Assembly: GCF_007994135.1 (NCBI RefSeq)
Contig: NZ_VLKF01000001.1
Coordinates: forward strand, 3,906,001 to 3,970,000
Source: Modestobacter roseus
Lineage (GTDB): Bacteria > Actinomycetota > Actinomycetes > Mycobacteriales > Geodermatophilaceae
Direction of reading: 5' to 3'
DNA: 64,000 nt
Positions 26,356-36,474 of the stretch are shown here, one piece after another (position 1 is the first letter of the stretch; each line of letters starts with the position of its first letter). The notes beneath the pieces are model-generated. The model searched no databases, was not told the origin of the DNA, and was given only the letters and a program-made list of their open reading frames with translations. The position numbers were made by a program, and so were the translations under genes.

Positions 26356-26672
26356 GATTGACCTCTCTTAAAAACTCGGGGTGTCACTACCTGCTGCTGA
26401 ACCCAATGTTTCTTGATTGGCACAGGAACGCTGTGCCATGCAACGGGAAAGCCGTGCCAAACATCGTCGCCCTCTGCGTTTACTGTGTTGGTTGGCTTGG
26501 CTTGGAACGCGTCGGTGCCGTCGGTCGCGAATCGACGACGAGGGTTCTTAGGATCTGAGACGCTCTGTGCGAGCAGGGTCGGGCCGTCGGCTCCCTTGGG
26601 GCAGCGGCTTCCTTGGGCGCCGCGCTGCCAGGGGTCTCGATGGCGAGGGTTGCCCTCGTACGCCAGTCCCAC
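26352..26672 (-). CDS. Small partner protein of the ImmA/IrrE peptidase
   Basis: A 106-residue protein. YEGNPRHRDPWQRGAQGSRC and VWHGFPVAWHSVPVPIKKHW recall a bacterial family with a YEGNP opening and a late W/YHG-P segment, whose function I do not know. No transmembrane segment. The GTG at 26672 has GGAGG at 26681-26677; the frame continues upstream to 26777 but crosses a strong terminator and is not coding there. Its TGA overlaps the peptidase GTG, so the pair is translationally coupled. Codon use and G+C are as atypical as in the peptidase. Confidence 0.7.
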   Translation of the reverse strand: MGLAYEGNPRHRDPWQRGAQGSRCPKGADGPTLLAQSVSDPKNPRRRFATDGTDAFQAKPTNTVNAEGDDVWHGFPVAWHSVPVPIKKHWVQQQVVTPRVFKRGQS

Positions 26673-26701
26673 GCAACCTCCAAGGTTCAGCCCACACGAC
26701 G

Positions 26702-26736
26702 AAAGCCCCAACTCGGACATAGCGAGTTGGGGCTTT
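26702..26736. terminator. Perfect hairpin isolating the low-GC module from serS
   Basis: A 14-bp stem (AAAGCCCCAACTCG at 26702-26715 with its complement at 26723-26736) encloses a 7-nt loop and is flanked by A/T bases on both arms. It lies upstream of the small partner gene and could stop transcription in both directions. Confidence 0.8.
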
Positions 26737-26882
26737 GGGGGCTCACGTGTTGCCGAGCCGCTTGGAACGTACACCAAGTGACGTCCGGTTGCATGGGACT
26801 GACTCGGTCGAGGTAGATGTCCCTCGCCGGCGGAGCTGCGTCAAGGCGCGGCCAGCGTGGGGGATCAGATCAGGCGGGCACC

Positions 26883-26888
26883 TACGAT
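26883..26888 (+). promoter_or_regulatory. -10 box TACGAT for leaderless serS
   Basis: TACGAT ends 7 nt before the GTG start at 26896. No Shine-Dalgarno sequence precedes the gene. Confidence 0.6.
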
Positions 26889-26895
26889 CAGCCGT

Positions 26896-28197
26896 GTGAT
26901 CGACCTGCGACTCGTGCGTGAGGACCCCGAGCGGGTCAAGGCCAGCCAGCGCGCCCGGGGCGCCGACGACTCCCTGGTCGACCGGCTGCTGGCCGCCGAC
27001 GCCGACCGCCGGGCCGCGGTGAAGGCCGCCGACGACCTGCGCGCCGAGCAGAAGGCCGCCTCGCAGGCGGTGAAGAAGGCCACCCCCGAGGAGCGCCCCG
27101 CCGTGCTGGAGCGGGCGAAGGCGCTGGCCGCGCAGGTGAAGGAGGCCGAGGAGGCCGAGCGCACCGCGGACGCCGCCCTGCACGAGCTGCACCTGCGCAT
27201 CCCGAACCTGGTGCACGACGACGTCCCGCCCGGCGGCGAGGACGACGCGGTGGAGATCCGGACCGTGGGCGAGGTGCCGGCCTACGACTTCGAGGTCAAG
27301 GACCACCTGCAGATCGGTGAGGCCCTCGGCGCCATCGACATGGAGCGCGGCGCGAAGGTCTCCGGCGCCCGGTTCTACTTCCTCACCGGCCCCGGCGCGC
27401 TGCTGGAATTCGCGCTCGCCCAGCTGGCGATCACCCGCGCCGTCGCCGCCGGGTTCACCCCGGTGGTCGCCCCGGCACTGGTCAAGCCCGAGGCGATGGA
27501 GGGCACCGGCTTCCTCGGCGAGCACGACGAGGAGGTCTACCGGATCGAGCGCGACGACCTGTACCTCGTCGGCACCTCCGAGGTCGCCCTCGCCGGCATG
27601 CACAGCAAGGAGGTGCTCGACCTCTCCGCCGGCCCCAAGCGGTACGCCGGGTGGTCCTCCTGCTTCCGCCGCGAGGCCGGGTCCTACGGCAAGGACACCC
27701 GCGGCATCATCCGCGTGCACTGGTTCGACAAGGTCGAGATGTTCAGCTTCTGCGCCCCCGAGGACGCCGCTGCCGAGCACCGCCGGCTGCTGCAGTGGGA
27801 GGAGGAGTTCCTCCAGGCGCTGGAGCTGCCCTACCGGGTGGTCGACATCGCCGCCGGCGACCTGGGCACCAGCGCGGCCCGCAAGTTCGACATCGAGGCG
27901 TGGTTCCCCAGCCAGGGCACCTACCGCGAGCTGACCAGCACCTCGGACTGCACCACCTTCCAGGCCCGCCGGCTGCAGATCCGCTACCGGGACGCCGACG
28001 GCCGGCCGCAGCCCGCGGCCACGCTGAACGGCACGCTGTGCGCGATCGCGCGCACCATCGCCTGCCTGCTCGAGGTGCACCAGCGGGCCGACGGCTCGGT
28101 GCACGTGCCGGCGGCGCTGCGCCCGTGGCTGGGCGGCCACGAGGTGCTCACCCCCGGCATGGCGCTCGCCGCGGTCACCCCCGGCCCCGCCGCATGA
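26896..28197 (+). CDS. serS: Seryl-tRNA synthetase
   Basis: A 433-residue class II aminoacyl-tRNA synthetase charging tRNA-Ser. [22 protein letters not shown] starts the N-terminal tRNA-binding coiled coil (residues about 30-105, ending in [14 protein letters not shown]). Class II motif 2 is [47 protein letters not shown] binds serine, and [17 protein letters not shown] is motif 3. GTG 26896 is chosen because homologues begin [11 protein letters not shown] and a -10 box lies directly upstream. Confidence 0.96.
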   Translation: MIDLRLVREDPERVKASQRARGADDSLVDRLLAADADRRAAVKAADDLRAEQKAASQAVKKATPEERPAVLERAKALAAQVKEAEEAERTADAALHELHLRIPNLVHDDVPPGGEDDAVEIRTVGEVPAYDFEVKDHLQIGEALGAIDMERGAKVSGARFYFLTGPGALLEFALAQLAITRAVAAGFTPVVAPALVKPEAMEGTGFLGEHDEEVYRIERDDLYLVGTSEVALAGMHSKEVLDLSAGPKRYAGWSSCFRREAGSYGKDTRGIIRVHWFDKVEMFSFCAPEDAAAEHRRLLQWEEEFLQALELPYRVVDIAAGDLGTSAARKFDIEAWFPSQGTYRELTSTSDCTTFQARRLQIRYRDADGRPQPAATLNGTLCAIARTIACLLEVHQRADGSVHVPAALRPWLGGHEVLTPGMALAAVTPGPAA

Positions 28198-29147
28198 GCG
28201 GTGGCCGGCCGGACGGCGGCGGGCTGACCGCCCCGGCGGCGGCCGCGGCCGCCGGCGAGGTGGTCGACCTCGGTGACCTGGGCGCCCGCCTGGGTGGCTG
28301 GCGGCCCCGCCTGGTGGTCAGCGACCTGGACGGCACGCTGCTGGGTGCGCACGGGGAGGTCAGCCCGCGCACCGCCGCGGCGATCGCCGCCTGCCGGGCC
28401 GCCGGGCTGCCGGTGGTCGGTGCGACCGGGCGCGGGCCGCGGCTGCTGGAGAGCGTCCGGGCGGCGCTCGCCGGGCAGGGGACGGCCGTCCTGGCCCAGG
28501 GCGGCTACGTCGTCCGGTTCGGGGCCGGCGGTGCGCCGGACGAGGTGCTGCGCACCGTGGGCATGCCCCGCGAAATGGCCACCGAGGTGATCGCCGCGAT
28601 CGAGGGCGTCGCCGGCGAGCTCATCGTGGCGGTGGAGGACGCCGCCGAGCAGGCCGAGGCGATGCGCCCGCTGCGGGTGCAGCACGGCTTCGACTGGCCC
28701 TACCCCGAGCCCGCGCACCTGCTGCCGCGGCACCAGGTGCTGCCGGTCGGCGCCGTGCTCAAGGTGTTCCTGCGCTCGCCGCACCTGGGGGAGGACGAGC
28801 TGGTGGCGCTGGCCCGCACCGTCGTCGACCCCGCGGTCGCAGAGCTCACCCACGCCGGGCTGGGCTTCATCGAGGTGCTGCCGCCGGGGGTGACCAAGGC
28901 CAGCGGTCTGGAGGTCGTGCTCGGCGCCCTGGGCCTGGGCTTCGGCGACGTGCTCGTCTTCGGCGACATGCCCAACGACCTGCCGATGATCGAGGCGGTC
29001 CAGAGCGGCGGCGGCCGGGCGGTCGCCGTGGCCAACGCCCACCCGTTGGTGCGCGCCGCGGCCGGCGACCGGACGAGCGGCCACGAGGCCGACGGCGTGG
29101 CGCAGTACCTGGAGGCGCTGCTGGCGCTGGAGGGCACCGGTGGCTGA
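28194..29147 (+). CDS. HAD-family hydrolase, Cof-type
   Basis: A 317-residue phosphatase of HAD subfamily [24 protein letters not shown] is motif I with both catalytic Asp, [14 protein letters not shown] motif [20 protein letters not shown] the conserved lysine motif III, and [18 protein letters not shown] motif IV. The N-terminal 40 residues are an Ala/Gly-rich extension. The ATG overlaps the serS stop as ATGA. Likely substrate is a sugar or nucleotide phosphate; serS-HAD pairing is common in actinobacteria. Confidence 0.9.
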   Translation: MSGGRPDGGGLTAPAAAAAAGEVVDLGDLGARLGGWRPRLVVSDLDGTLLGAHGEVSPRTAAAIAACRAAGLPVVGATGRGPRLLESVRAALAGQGTAVLAQGGYVVRFGAGGAPDEVLRTVGMPREMATEVIAAIEGVAGELIVAVEDAAEQAEAMRPLRVQHGFDWPYPEPAHLLPRHQVLPVGAVLKVFLRSPHLGEDELVALARTVVDPAVAELTHAGLGFIEVLPPGVTKASGLEVVLGALGLGFGDVLVFGDMPNDLPMIEAVQSGGGRAVAVANAHPLVRAAAGDRTSGHEADGVAQYLEALLALEGTGG

Positions 29148-29946
29148 CCGGCCGCGGCTCATCGTCAGCGACCTGGACGGCACGCTGCTGCGCAGCGACG
29201 AGTCGATCAGCGACGCGACCCTGGCCGAGCTGCGCTGGTGGGAGGCCGAGGGGGTGCCGCTGGTGCTGGCCACCGGGCGGCCGCCGCGCTGGATGCTCGG
29301 GGTGCGCGAGCGGCTGGGCGGGGGGACGGCGATCTGCTGCAACGGCGCCGTCCTGCTCGACCTGACCGCGTTCACCGTGCTCGACGAGCAGCCGGTGCAA
29401 CCGGAGGTGCTGCGGGTGATCACCGCCCAGCTGCGGGACCGCCAGCCGGACACCTGGTTCGCCGTCGAGTACGGCGACCAGTTCCGGCACGAGCCGATCT
29501 ACCGGCCGCGCTGGGACAAGGACGCCCCCGGTGTCGCGGTGGCGACCCTGGAGGAGATGGTCGCCCAGCCGGTGGCCAAGCTGCTCGCCCGGCACGAGCG
29601 CCTGTCCCGGGACGAGTTCGTGGCGCTGGTCGCCGAGGTCGTGGGGGACACCGCCACGGTCACCACCTCCTCCTCCGACGCGATGGCCGAGATCTCCGCG
29701 GCCGGCGTGACGAAGGCGACCGGCCTGGCCCGGCTGGCCGCCGAGCGCGGGCTGGCGCCGGCCGACGTCGTCTACTTCGGGGACATGCCCAACGACATCG
29801 CGGCCTTCGAGTGGGTGCGCAGCGGCGGCGGGCGGGCGGTGGCGATGGAGCGCGCGCACCCCGACGTCCTCGCCGTCGCCACCGACGTGACCCTCGCCAA
29901 CGACGACGACGGGGTCGCCGCCTTCCTGGCCACGCTTCGCGCCTGA
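29140..29946 (+). CDS. HAD-family hydrolase, Cof-type (tandem paralogue)
   Basis: A 268-residue paralogue of the preceding gene. [50 protein letters not shown] and [18 protein letters not shown] are motifs I to IV. The GTG start lies 8 bp inside the end of the previous gene, so the two are translationally coupled and probably arose by duplication. Confidence 0.9.
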   Translation: MADRPRLIVSDLDGTLLRSDESISDATLAELRWWEAEGVPLVLATGRPPRWMLGVRERLGGGTAICCNGAVLLDLTAFTVLDEQPVQPEVLRVITAQLRDRQPDTWFAVEYGDQFRHEPIYRPRWDKDAPGVAVATLEEMVAQPVAKLLARHERLSRDEFVALVAEVVGDTATVTTSSSDAMAEISAAGVTKATGLARLAAERGLAPADVVYFGDMPNDIAAFEWVRSGGGRAVAMERAHPDVLAVATDVTLANDDDGVAAFLATLRA

Positions 29947-29993
29947 CACCTCACTCGATCCAGCGGACTTTCTGGTTCCAGTACGGACGCTGG

Positions 29994-30020
29994 CTCCAGA
30001 ACCGGCTGCCTGCTGCCGAT
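29994..30020 (+). promoter_or_regulatory. Weak sigma-28-like promoter before the first chemoreceptor
   Basis: CTCC (29994-29997) is followed after 17 nt by GCCGAT (30015-30020). Actinobacterial motility promoters are reported as CTCA with a 15-17 nt spacer and GCCGAA/T. The -35 box has one mismatch. Confidence 0.35.
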
Positions 30021-30070
30021 CTCCGGCTCACAGGGACGCGCTGGTGCGTCCGTCGCAGGAGAGGCACGCC

Positions 30071-31702
30071 ATGACCGACGTCCGGGCCACCCAGGCCACC
30101 CACACTGATGCGGACCGACGTCCGGGGCTCGTCCAGCGCACGGGCCTGCGCACCCGGCTGCTCGCCGCCTTCCTGCTGGTGGCGCTGGCCACGCTCGCCG
30201 TCGGTGCGCTCGGCGTCACGCGCATGAACGAGCTGAGCCGACAGGCCGAGGAGGTCTACACCGAGGGCGCCGTCCCGCTGCGGGACATCCTGCTGCTCCG
30301 CTCCACCTACTGGCAGTACCAGGCCACGATCTCGCGCGGGCAGGGCGTCGGGCTCACGCCGGACATCGTCCAGTCCCTGCAGGAGCAGCAGGTCACCATC
30401 CGCGAGACGCTCGACGAGCTCCGCGCCGGCCTCGACGAGCTCTCCCTCCGGCCGGCCACCGAGGCCGCCTTCCAGGACTTCCAGGCCGCCATCGCGCTCT
30501 ACGACGACACCAGCGCGAAGATGGCGGAGATCGGCGCCGCCGGGGGCAACGCGCTCTCGGAGCTGCCCACGTTGATCCAGGCCGAGACCAACGCGATCGA
30601 CGCGCTCACCGCGGCCAGCGACGCGCAGATCGCCGTCACCTCGGCCACCGTCCAGGAGGCCCGCGACGCGGCCGCGAGTGCCCGCACCCTCACCATCATC
30701 GGTGTGGCGATCGGCCTCGTCGTGTCGGTCGTGCTCGCCGTCCTCATGGCCCGCAGCGTCACCCGCCCGGTCCAGCGCATCCGCGAGACCCTGGAGCAGG
30801 TCGCCGCCGGTGACCTCCGGGTGCGCGCCGGCAACGTCGGCGGGGCCGAGCTGGGCGAGGTCGCGCACTCGCTGGACGCGACCCTGGACTCCCTGGGCGG
30901 CGTGCTGACCCTGGTGAGCGACTCGGCGGGCCGGCTGGGTGCGGCCTCGCAGCAGCTGACCGCCGGTGCCCAGGCGATGGCGGCGAACGCCCGGACGGCG
31001 GCCGGTCAGGCCGACGTCGTGGTCGCGAACGCCGGCGAGGTGGCCTCGAGCGTGGACACGGTCAGCACCGGCTCCCAGCAGATGGAGGCGGCGATCCGGG
31101 AGATCAGCCAGAACGCCAGCGAGGCGTCCCGGGTGGCCAACCAGGCGGTGAGCGTCGCGGAGAACACCACCCGCACCGTCGGCAAGCTGGGTGACTCCTC
31201 GCAGGAGATCGGCAACGTGGTGAAGACCATCACCTCGATCGCGGAGCAGACGAACCTGCTGGCGCTGAACGCGACGATCGAGGCCGCCCGGGCCGGTGAG
31301 GCCGGCAAGGGCTTCGCGGTGGTCGCCAACGAGGTGAAGGAGCTGGCGCAGGAGACCGCACGGGCGACGGAGGACATCGCCCGTCGGGTGGAGGCCATCC
31401 AGGCCGACACCGCCGGTGCGGTGGACGCGATCGGTCAGATCAGCTCGGTGATCGGGGAGATCAACGACTTCCAGGCCACCATCGCCGCGGCCGTCGAGGA
31501 GCAGACCGCCACCACGAACGAGATGAACCGCAACGTGATCGAGGCGGCGTCGTCCTCGCAGAGCATCGCCTCGGCGATCACCGGGCTGGCCGCGGGCACC
31601 GCGGAGACCAACCAGCGGGTGGAGGAGGCGCAGCGTTCGGCGGAGGAGCTGTCCCGGATGAGCGACGAGCTGCAGGCCGCCGTCAACCGGTTCGCCGTCT
31701 GA
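30071..31702 (+). CDS. Methyl-accepting chemotaxis protein
   Basis: A 543-residue membrane chemoreceptor. TM1 ([20 protein letters not shown]) is near residue 30, a four-helix periplasmic-type sensor follows ([22 protein letters not shown]), and TM2 ([21 protein letters not shown]) is near residue 210. A HAMP domain ([23 protein letters not shown]) leads to a long signalling coiled coil with the hairpin tip [36 protein letters not shown], which binds CheA and CheW. ATG 30071 has GGAGAGG upstream. The ligand is unknown. Confidence 0.93.
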   Translation: MTDVRATQATHTDADRRPGLVQRTGLRTRLLAAFLLVALATLAVGALGVTRMNELSRQAEEVYTEGAVPLRDILLLRSTYWQYQATISRGQGVGLTPDIVQSLQEQQVTIRETLDELRAGLDELSLRPATEAAFQDFQAAIALYDDTSAKMAEIGAAGGNALSELPTLIQAETNAIDALTAASDAQIAVTSATVQEARDAAASARTLTIIGVAIGLVVSVVLAVLMARSVTRPVQRIRETLEQVAAGDLRVRAGNVGGAELGEVAHSLDATLDSLGGVLTLVSDSAGRLGAASQQLTAGAQAMAANARTAAGQADVVVANAGEVASSVDTVSTGSQQMEAAIREISQNASEASRVANQAVSVAENTTRTVGKLGDSSQEIGNVVKTITSIAEQTNLLALNATIEAARAGEAGKGFAVVANEVKELAQETARATEDIARRVEAIQADTAGAVDAIGQISSVIGEINDFQATIAAAVEEQTATTNEMNRNVIEAASSSQSIASAITGLAAGTAETNQRVEEAQRSAEELSRMSDELQAAVNRFAV

Positions 31703-31715
31703 CCCCGGCGACTCG

Positions 31716-31753
31716 GGGAGGGCCCGTCCGGCGTGTGCCGGGCGGGCCCTCCC
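31716..31753 (+). terminator. 17-bp hairpin after the first chemoreceptor
   Basis: Arms 31716-31732 and 31737-31753 (GGGAGGGCCCG paired with CGGGCCCTCCC at the base) form a 17-bp stem with one G-T pair and a 4-nt loop, 13 nt after the stop codon. Confidence 0.8.
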
Positions 31754-31791
31754 GCGTTCGGGGGACGTCTCCTCCACCAGGACCGGTTGCG

Positions 31792-31819
31792 CTCAACCGT
31801 TCCCCCGCCCTGCCGATAG
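31792..31819 (+). promoter_or_regulatory. Sigma-28 (FliA/WhiG)-type promoter
   Basis: CTCA at 31792-31795 is followed after 16 nt by GCCGATAG at 31812-31819. This matches the motility sigma factor consensus of bacteria (TAAA-N15-GCCGATAA) and its actinobacterial form. It drives the second chemoreceptor. Confidence 0.7.
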
Positions 31820-31870
31820 GGGGTGCGAGAACGCTGCTCGGGAGGGTCCCGCCGGCGGAGAGGGCAGGAC

Positions 31871-33508
31871 ATGACTGCGGTGGACGACTCGGTGACGGAC
31901 GGCGGCGCACGGGGGGGTGGCAGCGACCTCGTCGCCCGTATCGGCCTGCGCGGGCGGCTGGTCCTGGCCCTGGCGCTGGTGGCCCTGGCCACCGTCTCGG
32001 TCGGGATGTTCGGCGTCCAGCGGATGTCGGTGCTCAGCGACAAGGCCGAGCAGGTCTACACCGAGGGCGCCGTGCCGCTCGACGCGCTGCGCCAGCTGCA
32101 GGCCGACTGGTGGCAGTTCTCGGCGAACAACGCGCGGGCCAGCGTGGCCGGCCTGCCCGCCGAGACGCTGGCCGCCTTCCGGCAGACCGCGCAGGAGAAC
32201 CTGCAGACCCTGCAGGAGCACACCGAATCGGCCTCCGACCTGCCGCTGGCCGCGGACGCGCGCGCCGGTTTCGAGACCTACGCCGCGGGGACCCAGCAGT
32301 ACCTGGCGCTCCTCCAGCAGCTCAGCGCCGGCCAGGGGACCCGGACGCCGCAGGAGACGCTGGCCCTCATCGCCCAGCTGAACGAGCAGGAGAGCAGCAT
32401 CTCCACCTCGATCACCACCGCCGCCGACACCCAGGCCGCTGACGCCCGGGCGACCGCCGACGAGGCGCGGGAGGCCTACACCTCCGCGCGCGCCCTGACC
32501 CTGCTCATCGTCGGCGTCGGCCTGGTCGTCTCCTTCGTGCTGGGGCTGCTGGTGGTCCGCTCGGTGATGCGGCCGGTGCAGCGGGTCCGCGAGGTGCTCG
32601 ACCAGGTCGCCGACGGCGACCTCAGCGTCCGTGCCGGGGCGACCGGCGGGGCCGAGATCGGCGAGGTCGCGGCGTCGCTGGACCGCACGCTGGACTCCCT
32701 GGGTGGCGTGCTGCGGCTGGTCAGCGACTCGGCCGGTCAGCTGGCGGCCGCCTCCCAGCAGCTCAACGCCAGCGCCGGTGCGATGGCGGAGAACGCCCGC
32801 ACGGCGGCGGGTCAGGCCGACGTGGTCGTCGGCGCGGCCGGCGAGGTGGCCACCAGCGTGGACACCGTGGCGACCGGCTCGCAGCAGATGGAGGCGGCGA
32901 TCCGGGAGATCAGCCAGAACGCCAGCGAGGCCAGCCGGGTCGCGAACCAGGCGGTCGGCGTCGCGGAGGAGACCAACCGGATGGTCGGCAAGCTGGGCGA
33001 CTCCTCCCAGGAGATCGGCAACGTGATCAAGGTGATCACCGGGATCGCGGAGCAGACCAACCTGCTGGCGCTCAACGCCACGATCGAGGCCGCGCGGGCC
33101 GGCGAGCTGGGCAAGGGCTTCGCCGTCGTGGCCACCGAGGTCAAGGAGCTCGCGCAGGAGACCGCGCGGGCCACCGAGGACATCGCCCGGCGGGTGGAGG
33201 CCATCCAGTCCGACACGTCGGGAGCGGTCGGTGCGATCGGTGAGATCAGCTCGGTGATCGCGCAGATCAACGACTTCCAGGCCACCATCGCCGCGGCGGT
33301 GGAGGAGCAGACGGCGACGACGAACGAGATGAACCGCAACGTCGGCGAGGCGGCGACGTCCTCGCAGAGCATCGCCTCGGCGATCTCGGGGCTGGCCGCG
33401 GGCACGGCGGAGACCAACCAGCGGGTCGACGAGACCCAGCGGTCGGCCGCGGAGCTCTCCCGGATGAGCGACCAGCTCCAGGCCGCCGTCCACCGCTTCA
33501 CCCTCTGA
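31871..33508 (+). CDS. Methyl-accepting chemotaxis protein (paralogue)
   Basis: A 545-residue paralogue of the preceding receptor with the same layout: TM1 [20 protein letters not shown], four-helix sensor ([22 protein letters not shown]), TM2 [25 protein letters not shown] ([20 protein letters not shown]) and a signalling tip [20 protein letters not shown]. The signalling half is almost identical to the first receptor, while the sensor regions differ, which indicates duplication followed by change in specificity. ATG 31871; a sigma-28-like promoter lies 52 nt upstream. Confidence 0.93.
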   Translation: MTAVDDSVTDGGARGGGSDLVARIGLRGRLVLALALVALATVSVGMFGVQRMSVLSDKAEQVYTEGAVPLDALRQLQADWWQFSANNARASVAGLPAETLAAFRQTAQENLQTLQEHTESASDLPLAADARAGFETYAAGTQQYLALLQQLSAGQGTRTPQETLALIAQLNEQESSISTSITTAADTQAADARATADEAREAYTSARALTLLIVGVGLVVSFVLGLLVVRSVMRPVQRVREVLDQVADGDLSVRAGATGGAEIGEVAASLDRTLDSLGGVLRLVSDSAGQLAAASQQLNASAGAMAENARTAAGQADVVVGAAGEVATSVDTVATGSQQMEAAIREISQNASEASRVANQAVGVAEETNRMVGKLGDSSQEIGNVIKVITGIAEQTNLLALNATIEAARAGELGKGFAVVATEVKELAQETARATEDIARRVEAIQSDTSGAVGAIGEISSVIAQINDFQATIAAAVEEQTATTNEMNRNVGEAATSSQSIASAISGLAAGTAETNQRVDETQRSAAELSRMSDQLQAAVHRFTL

Positions 33509-33515
33509 TCGGCTC

Positions 33516-33557
33516 GCACCACCCGTCGCACGAGGTGCCTCGTGTGACGGGTGGTGC
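33516..33557 (+). terminator. Long hairpin after the second chemoreceptor
   Basis: A stem of about 18 bp with one mismatch (GCACCACCCGTC at 33516 paired with GACGGGTGGTGC ending at 33557) and a short loop directly follows the gene. Confidence 0.75.
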
Positions 33558-33658
33558 ACGCGCGGAACGGACGGTCTCGTCCGCTGTAGAACCGGGGTGT
33601 GACGGCCGACATCAACAGTGTCCGACCAGATCGTCCCCCAGACATCGAGGTGCTCCGC

Positions 33659-36469
33659 ATGCCCACCCCCGCCGGCAAGCCTGCCGCGACCGACGACGTG
33701 CGCGAGCTGTGCCGGATCGCCGAGGCCTTGCGTGCCTCGTCCGCGATGGTCGAGCTCGCGCTGGACGGGACCGTGCTGACGGCCAACCGGCACTACCTCG
33801 ACATCATGGGGTACTCCTCCGCCGAGCTGGTCGGGCAGCACCACCGGACGGTCTGCGACCCCGCCCACGCGGCGTCGGCCGAGTACGCCGCGTTCTGGGC
33901 GCGGATGGCCGCCGGGCAGGTCGACGCGGGCGTGGTCGTGAAGCGGCTGGCCAAGGGTGGCCGTGAGGTGTGGCTGCGCGCCTCCTACATCCCCATCCCG
34001 GACGACTCCGGCCGGCCGGCGAAGGTCGTCGTGCTGGCCACCGACATCACCGAGGGCAAGGTCGCCGCCCTCGAGCGGCAGAGCCAGGCCGTGGCGCTGG
34101 ACCGGTCCCAGGCGGTCATCGAGTTCGCCCTGGACGGCACCGTGCTCACCGCCAACTCCAACTTCCTGGACGCGATGGGCTACACGCTGGCCGAGGTGCG
34201 CGGCAAGCACCACCGGCTGTTCGTCGAGCCGAGCACGGCCGCCAGCGCCGAGTACGCCGAGTTCTGGCAGCGGCTGGGGCAGGGCCAGTTCGAGGGCGGG
34301 GTCTACAAGCGGCTGGCCAAGGGCGGCCGCGAGGTGTGGCTGCAGGCCACCTACAACCCGATCCTGGACGAGGAGGGTCAGCCTCTCAAGATCGTGAAGT
34401 TCGCCAGCGACATCACCGTGGCGCGCCTGGCCGACGTCGAGTCCCGTGGCAAGGTCGCCGCCATCGACCGCGCCCAGGCGGTGATCGAGTTCAAGACCGA
34501 CGGCACCGTGCTGACCGCGAACGCCAACTTCCTGGCCACCATGGGCTACGCCCTGCACGAGGTCCAGGGCAAGCACCACCGGGTGTTCTGCGAGCCGACC
34601 CTGGCCAGCAGCGCCGAGTACGAGGAGTTCTGGGCCCGGCTGGCCAGCGGCGCCTACGAGTCCGGGGAGTTCAAGCGGCTGGCCAAGGACGGCCGCGAGG
34701 TGTGGCTGCAGGCCACCTACAACCCGATCCTCGACGACACCGGCAAGCCCCTCAAGATCGTGAAGTTCGCCAGCGACATCACCGAGGCCAAGTTCGCCGG
34801 CGCCGAGGCGCGCGGCAAGGTCGCGGCGATCGACCGCGCCCAGGCGGTTATCGAGTTCGACCTGGCCGGGCGCATCCTCGCCGCCAACCAGAACTTCGTC
34901 GACACCATGGGGTACCCGCTCAGCGAGATCCGCGGCAAGCACCACCGGATGTTCTGCGAGCCCTCCTACGCGTCCTCCGCCGAGTACGCCGAGTTCTGGC
35001 AGCGCCTCGGGCAGGGGCACCACGAGAGCGGGGAGTTCAAGCGCCGCGACAAGGACGGTCGCGACGTCTGGCTGCAGGCCACCTACAACCCGATCCTCGA
35101 CGACTCGGGCCGGGTCGTGAAGATCGTCAAGTTCGCCACCGACGTCACCCGGGAGAAGCGGAAGAACGCCGAGTACACCGGCAAGGTCACCGCGATCGAG
35201 CGCGCCCAGGCGGTCATCGAGTTCAACCTCGACGGCACGATCATCACCGCCAACCCCAACTTCCTGGACGCGCTGGGCTACACGCTGGCCGAGGTGAAGG
35301 GCAAGCACCACCGGATCTTCTGCGACCCGGTCTACACCACCACCCAGGAGTACCGGGACTTCTGGGAGAAGCTGGGCAGCGGCGACTTCCACAGCGGGGA
35401 GTACCGGCGGATCCACAAGAACGGCAAGGACGTCTGGATCCAGGCGACCTACAACCCGATCCTCGACGACCTGGGCCGGCCGTTCAAGGTGGTCAAGTTC
35501 GCCAGCGACGTCACCGCGGCCAAGCTGCGCGCCGCGGAGATCGAGGCGCGGGTCAACGCCGTGGATCGGTCCCAGGCGGTCATCGAGTTCGACCTGGACG
35601 GCAACGTCCTGTCGGCCAACGACAACTTCCTCCGCACCATGGGCTACTCGCGGCGGGAGATCATCGGTCACCACCACAGCGAGTTCTGCGACGACGCGTA
35701 CATCCGCTCGCCGGAGTACCGGGACTTCTGGCTGCGGCTGGGCACCGGTGAGGTGCTGGCCGGCCGCTTCCACCGCAAGGGCAAGTACGGCCGGGACGTG
35801 CACATCCAGGCCACGTACAACCCGATCCTCGACCTCACCGGACAACCGTTCAAGGTGGTCAAGTTCGCCTACGACGTCACCGCGGAGGTCGAGCGGGAAC
35901 GGCGGATCGCCTCGGGCACGCAGGACATGACCGCCTCGGTGCGGGAGCTGGCGGCGTCCATCGAGGACATCGCCCGCAGCTCGCAGACCGCCACCGGGCT
36001 GGCCGCGGAGACCCAGGACAACGCGCGCCAGGGGGTGGAGGCGCTGCGCGCCTCGCTGGAGGCGATCGCGCTGATCCAGAAGTCGTCGAACTCGATCACC
36101 GAGATCGTCCGGGTCATGGGCGAGATCGCCAACCAGACGAACCTGCTGGCGTTCAACGCCTCCATCGAGGCGGCCCGCGCCGGCGAGCACGGCGTCGGCT
36201 TCTCGATCGTCGCCGGTGAGGTGCGCAAGCTGGCCGAGCGGTCCTTCGAGGCCTCCCAGCAGATCGGCAAGCTGATCGAGGAGTCCGCCGAGCGCGTCGC
36301 GCTGGGCTCGGAGGTCTCCAAGCGGGCCGAGGACGCGTTCGAGCGGATCGTCAGCAGCGTCACCCGGACCAACGAGACGATCCACAGCATCTCCACGTCC
36401 ACCCAGCAGCAGCAGGAGGCGTCCCGCCAGGTCGACGAGCTCATCGCGCAGCTCGCCGTCGCGGACTGA
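33659..36469 (+). CDS. Soluble chemoreceptor with six PAS domains (BdlA-like)
   Basis: A 936-residue cytoplasmic protein. Six PAS repeats of about 122 residues are visible, each with a variant of [11 protein letters not shown].[17 protein letters not shown], and [24 protein letters not shown]. They start near residues 25, 147, 269, 391, 513 and 635. The C-terminal 180 residues are an MCP signalling domain with the tip [38 protein letters not shown]. There is no transmembrane segment, so it senses an internal signal, possibly redox or energy state. BdlA of Pseudomonas has two such PAS domains. ATG 33659 has GAGG with 8-nt spacing; the open frame from 33599 is longer. Confidence 0.92.
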   Translation: MPTPAGKPAATDDVRELCRIAEALRASSAMVELALDGTVLTANRHYLDIMGYSSAELVGQHHRTVCDPAHAASAEYAAFWARMAAGQVDAGVVVKRLAKGGREVWLRASYIPIPDDSGRPAKVVVLATDITEGKVAALERQSQAVALDRSQAVIEFALDGTVLTANSNFLDAMGYTLAEVRGKHHRLFVEPSTAASAEYAEFWQRLGQGQFEGGVYKRLAKGGREVWLQATYNPILDEEGQPLKIVKFASDITVARLADVESRGKVAAIDRAQAVIEFKTDGTVLTANANFLATMGYALHEVQGKHHRVFCEPTLASSAEYEEFWARLASGAYESGEFKRLAKDGREVWLQATYNPILDDTGKPLKIVKFASDITEAKFAGAEARGKVAAIDRAQAVIEFDLAGRILAANQNFVDTMGYPLSEIRGKHHRMFCEPSYASSAEYAEFWQRLGQGHHESGEFKRRDKDGRDVWLQATYNPILDDSGRVVKIVKFATDVTREKRKNAEYTGKVTAIERAQAVIEFNLDGTIITANPNFLDALGYTLAEVKGKHHRIFCDPVYTTTQEYRDFWEKLGSGDFHSGEYRRIHKNGKDVWIQATYNPILDDLGRPFKVVKFASDVTAAKLRAAEIEARVNAVDRSQAVIEFDLDGNVLSANDNFLRTMGYSRREIIGHHHSEFCDDAYIRSPEYRDFWLRLGTGEVLAGRFHRKGKYGRDVHIQATYNPILDLTGQPFKVVKFAYDVTAEVERERRIASGTQDMTASVRELAASIEDIARSSQTATGLAAETQDNARQGVEALRASLEAIALIQKSSNSITEIVRVMGEIANQTNLLAFNASIEAARAGEHGVGFSIVAGEVRKLAERSFEASQQIGKLIEESAERVALGSEVSKRAEDAFERIVSSVTRTNETIHSISTSTQQQQEASRQVDELIAQLAVAD

Positions 36470-36474
36470 CGGTC

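Noticed and set aside
26540-26740. tRNA gene or attachment site in the 26.6 kb gap
   Set aside because: No cloverleaf or T-loop (GGTTCGAxTCC) pattern was found; the palindrome there is a terminator.
26352-26777. Start of the small partner gene at 26777
   Set aside because: The frame would cross a perfect 14-bp terminator, whereas GTG 26672 has GGAGG and the family signature begins right after it.
33700-35880. Long-period DNA repeats suggesting a CRISPR or satellite
   Set aside because: They are the PAS-domain coding repeats in one open frame.
31793-36385. 1530-codon open frame on the minus strand
   Set aside because: It is antisense to the chemoreceptor genes, is composed of Gly/Val/Asp-rich nonsense, and is the expected shadow of GC-rich codons.
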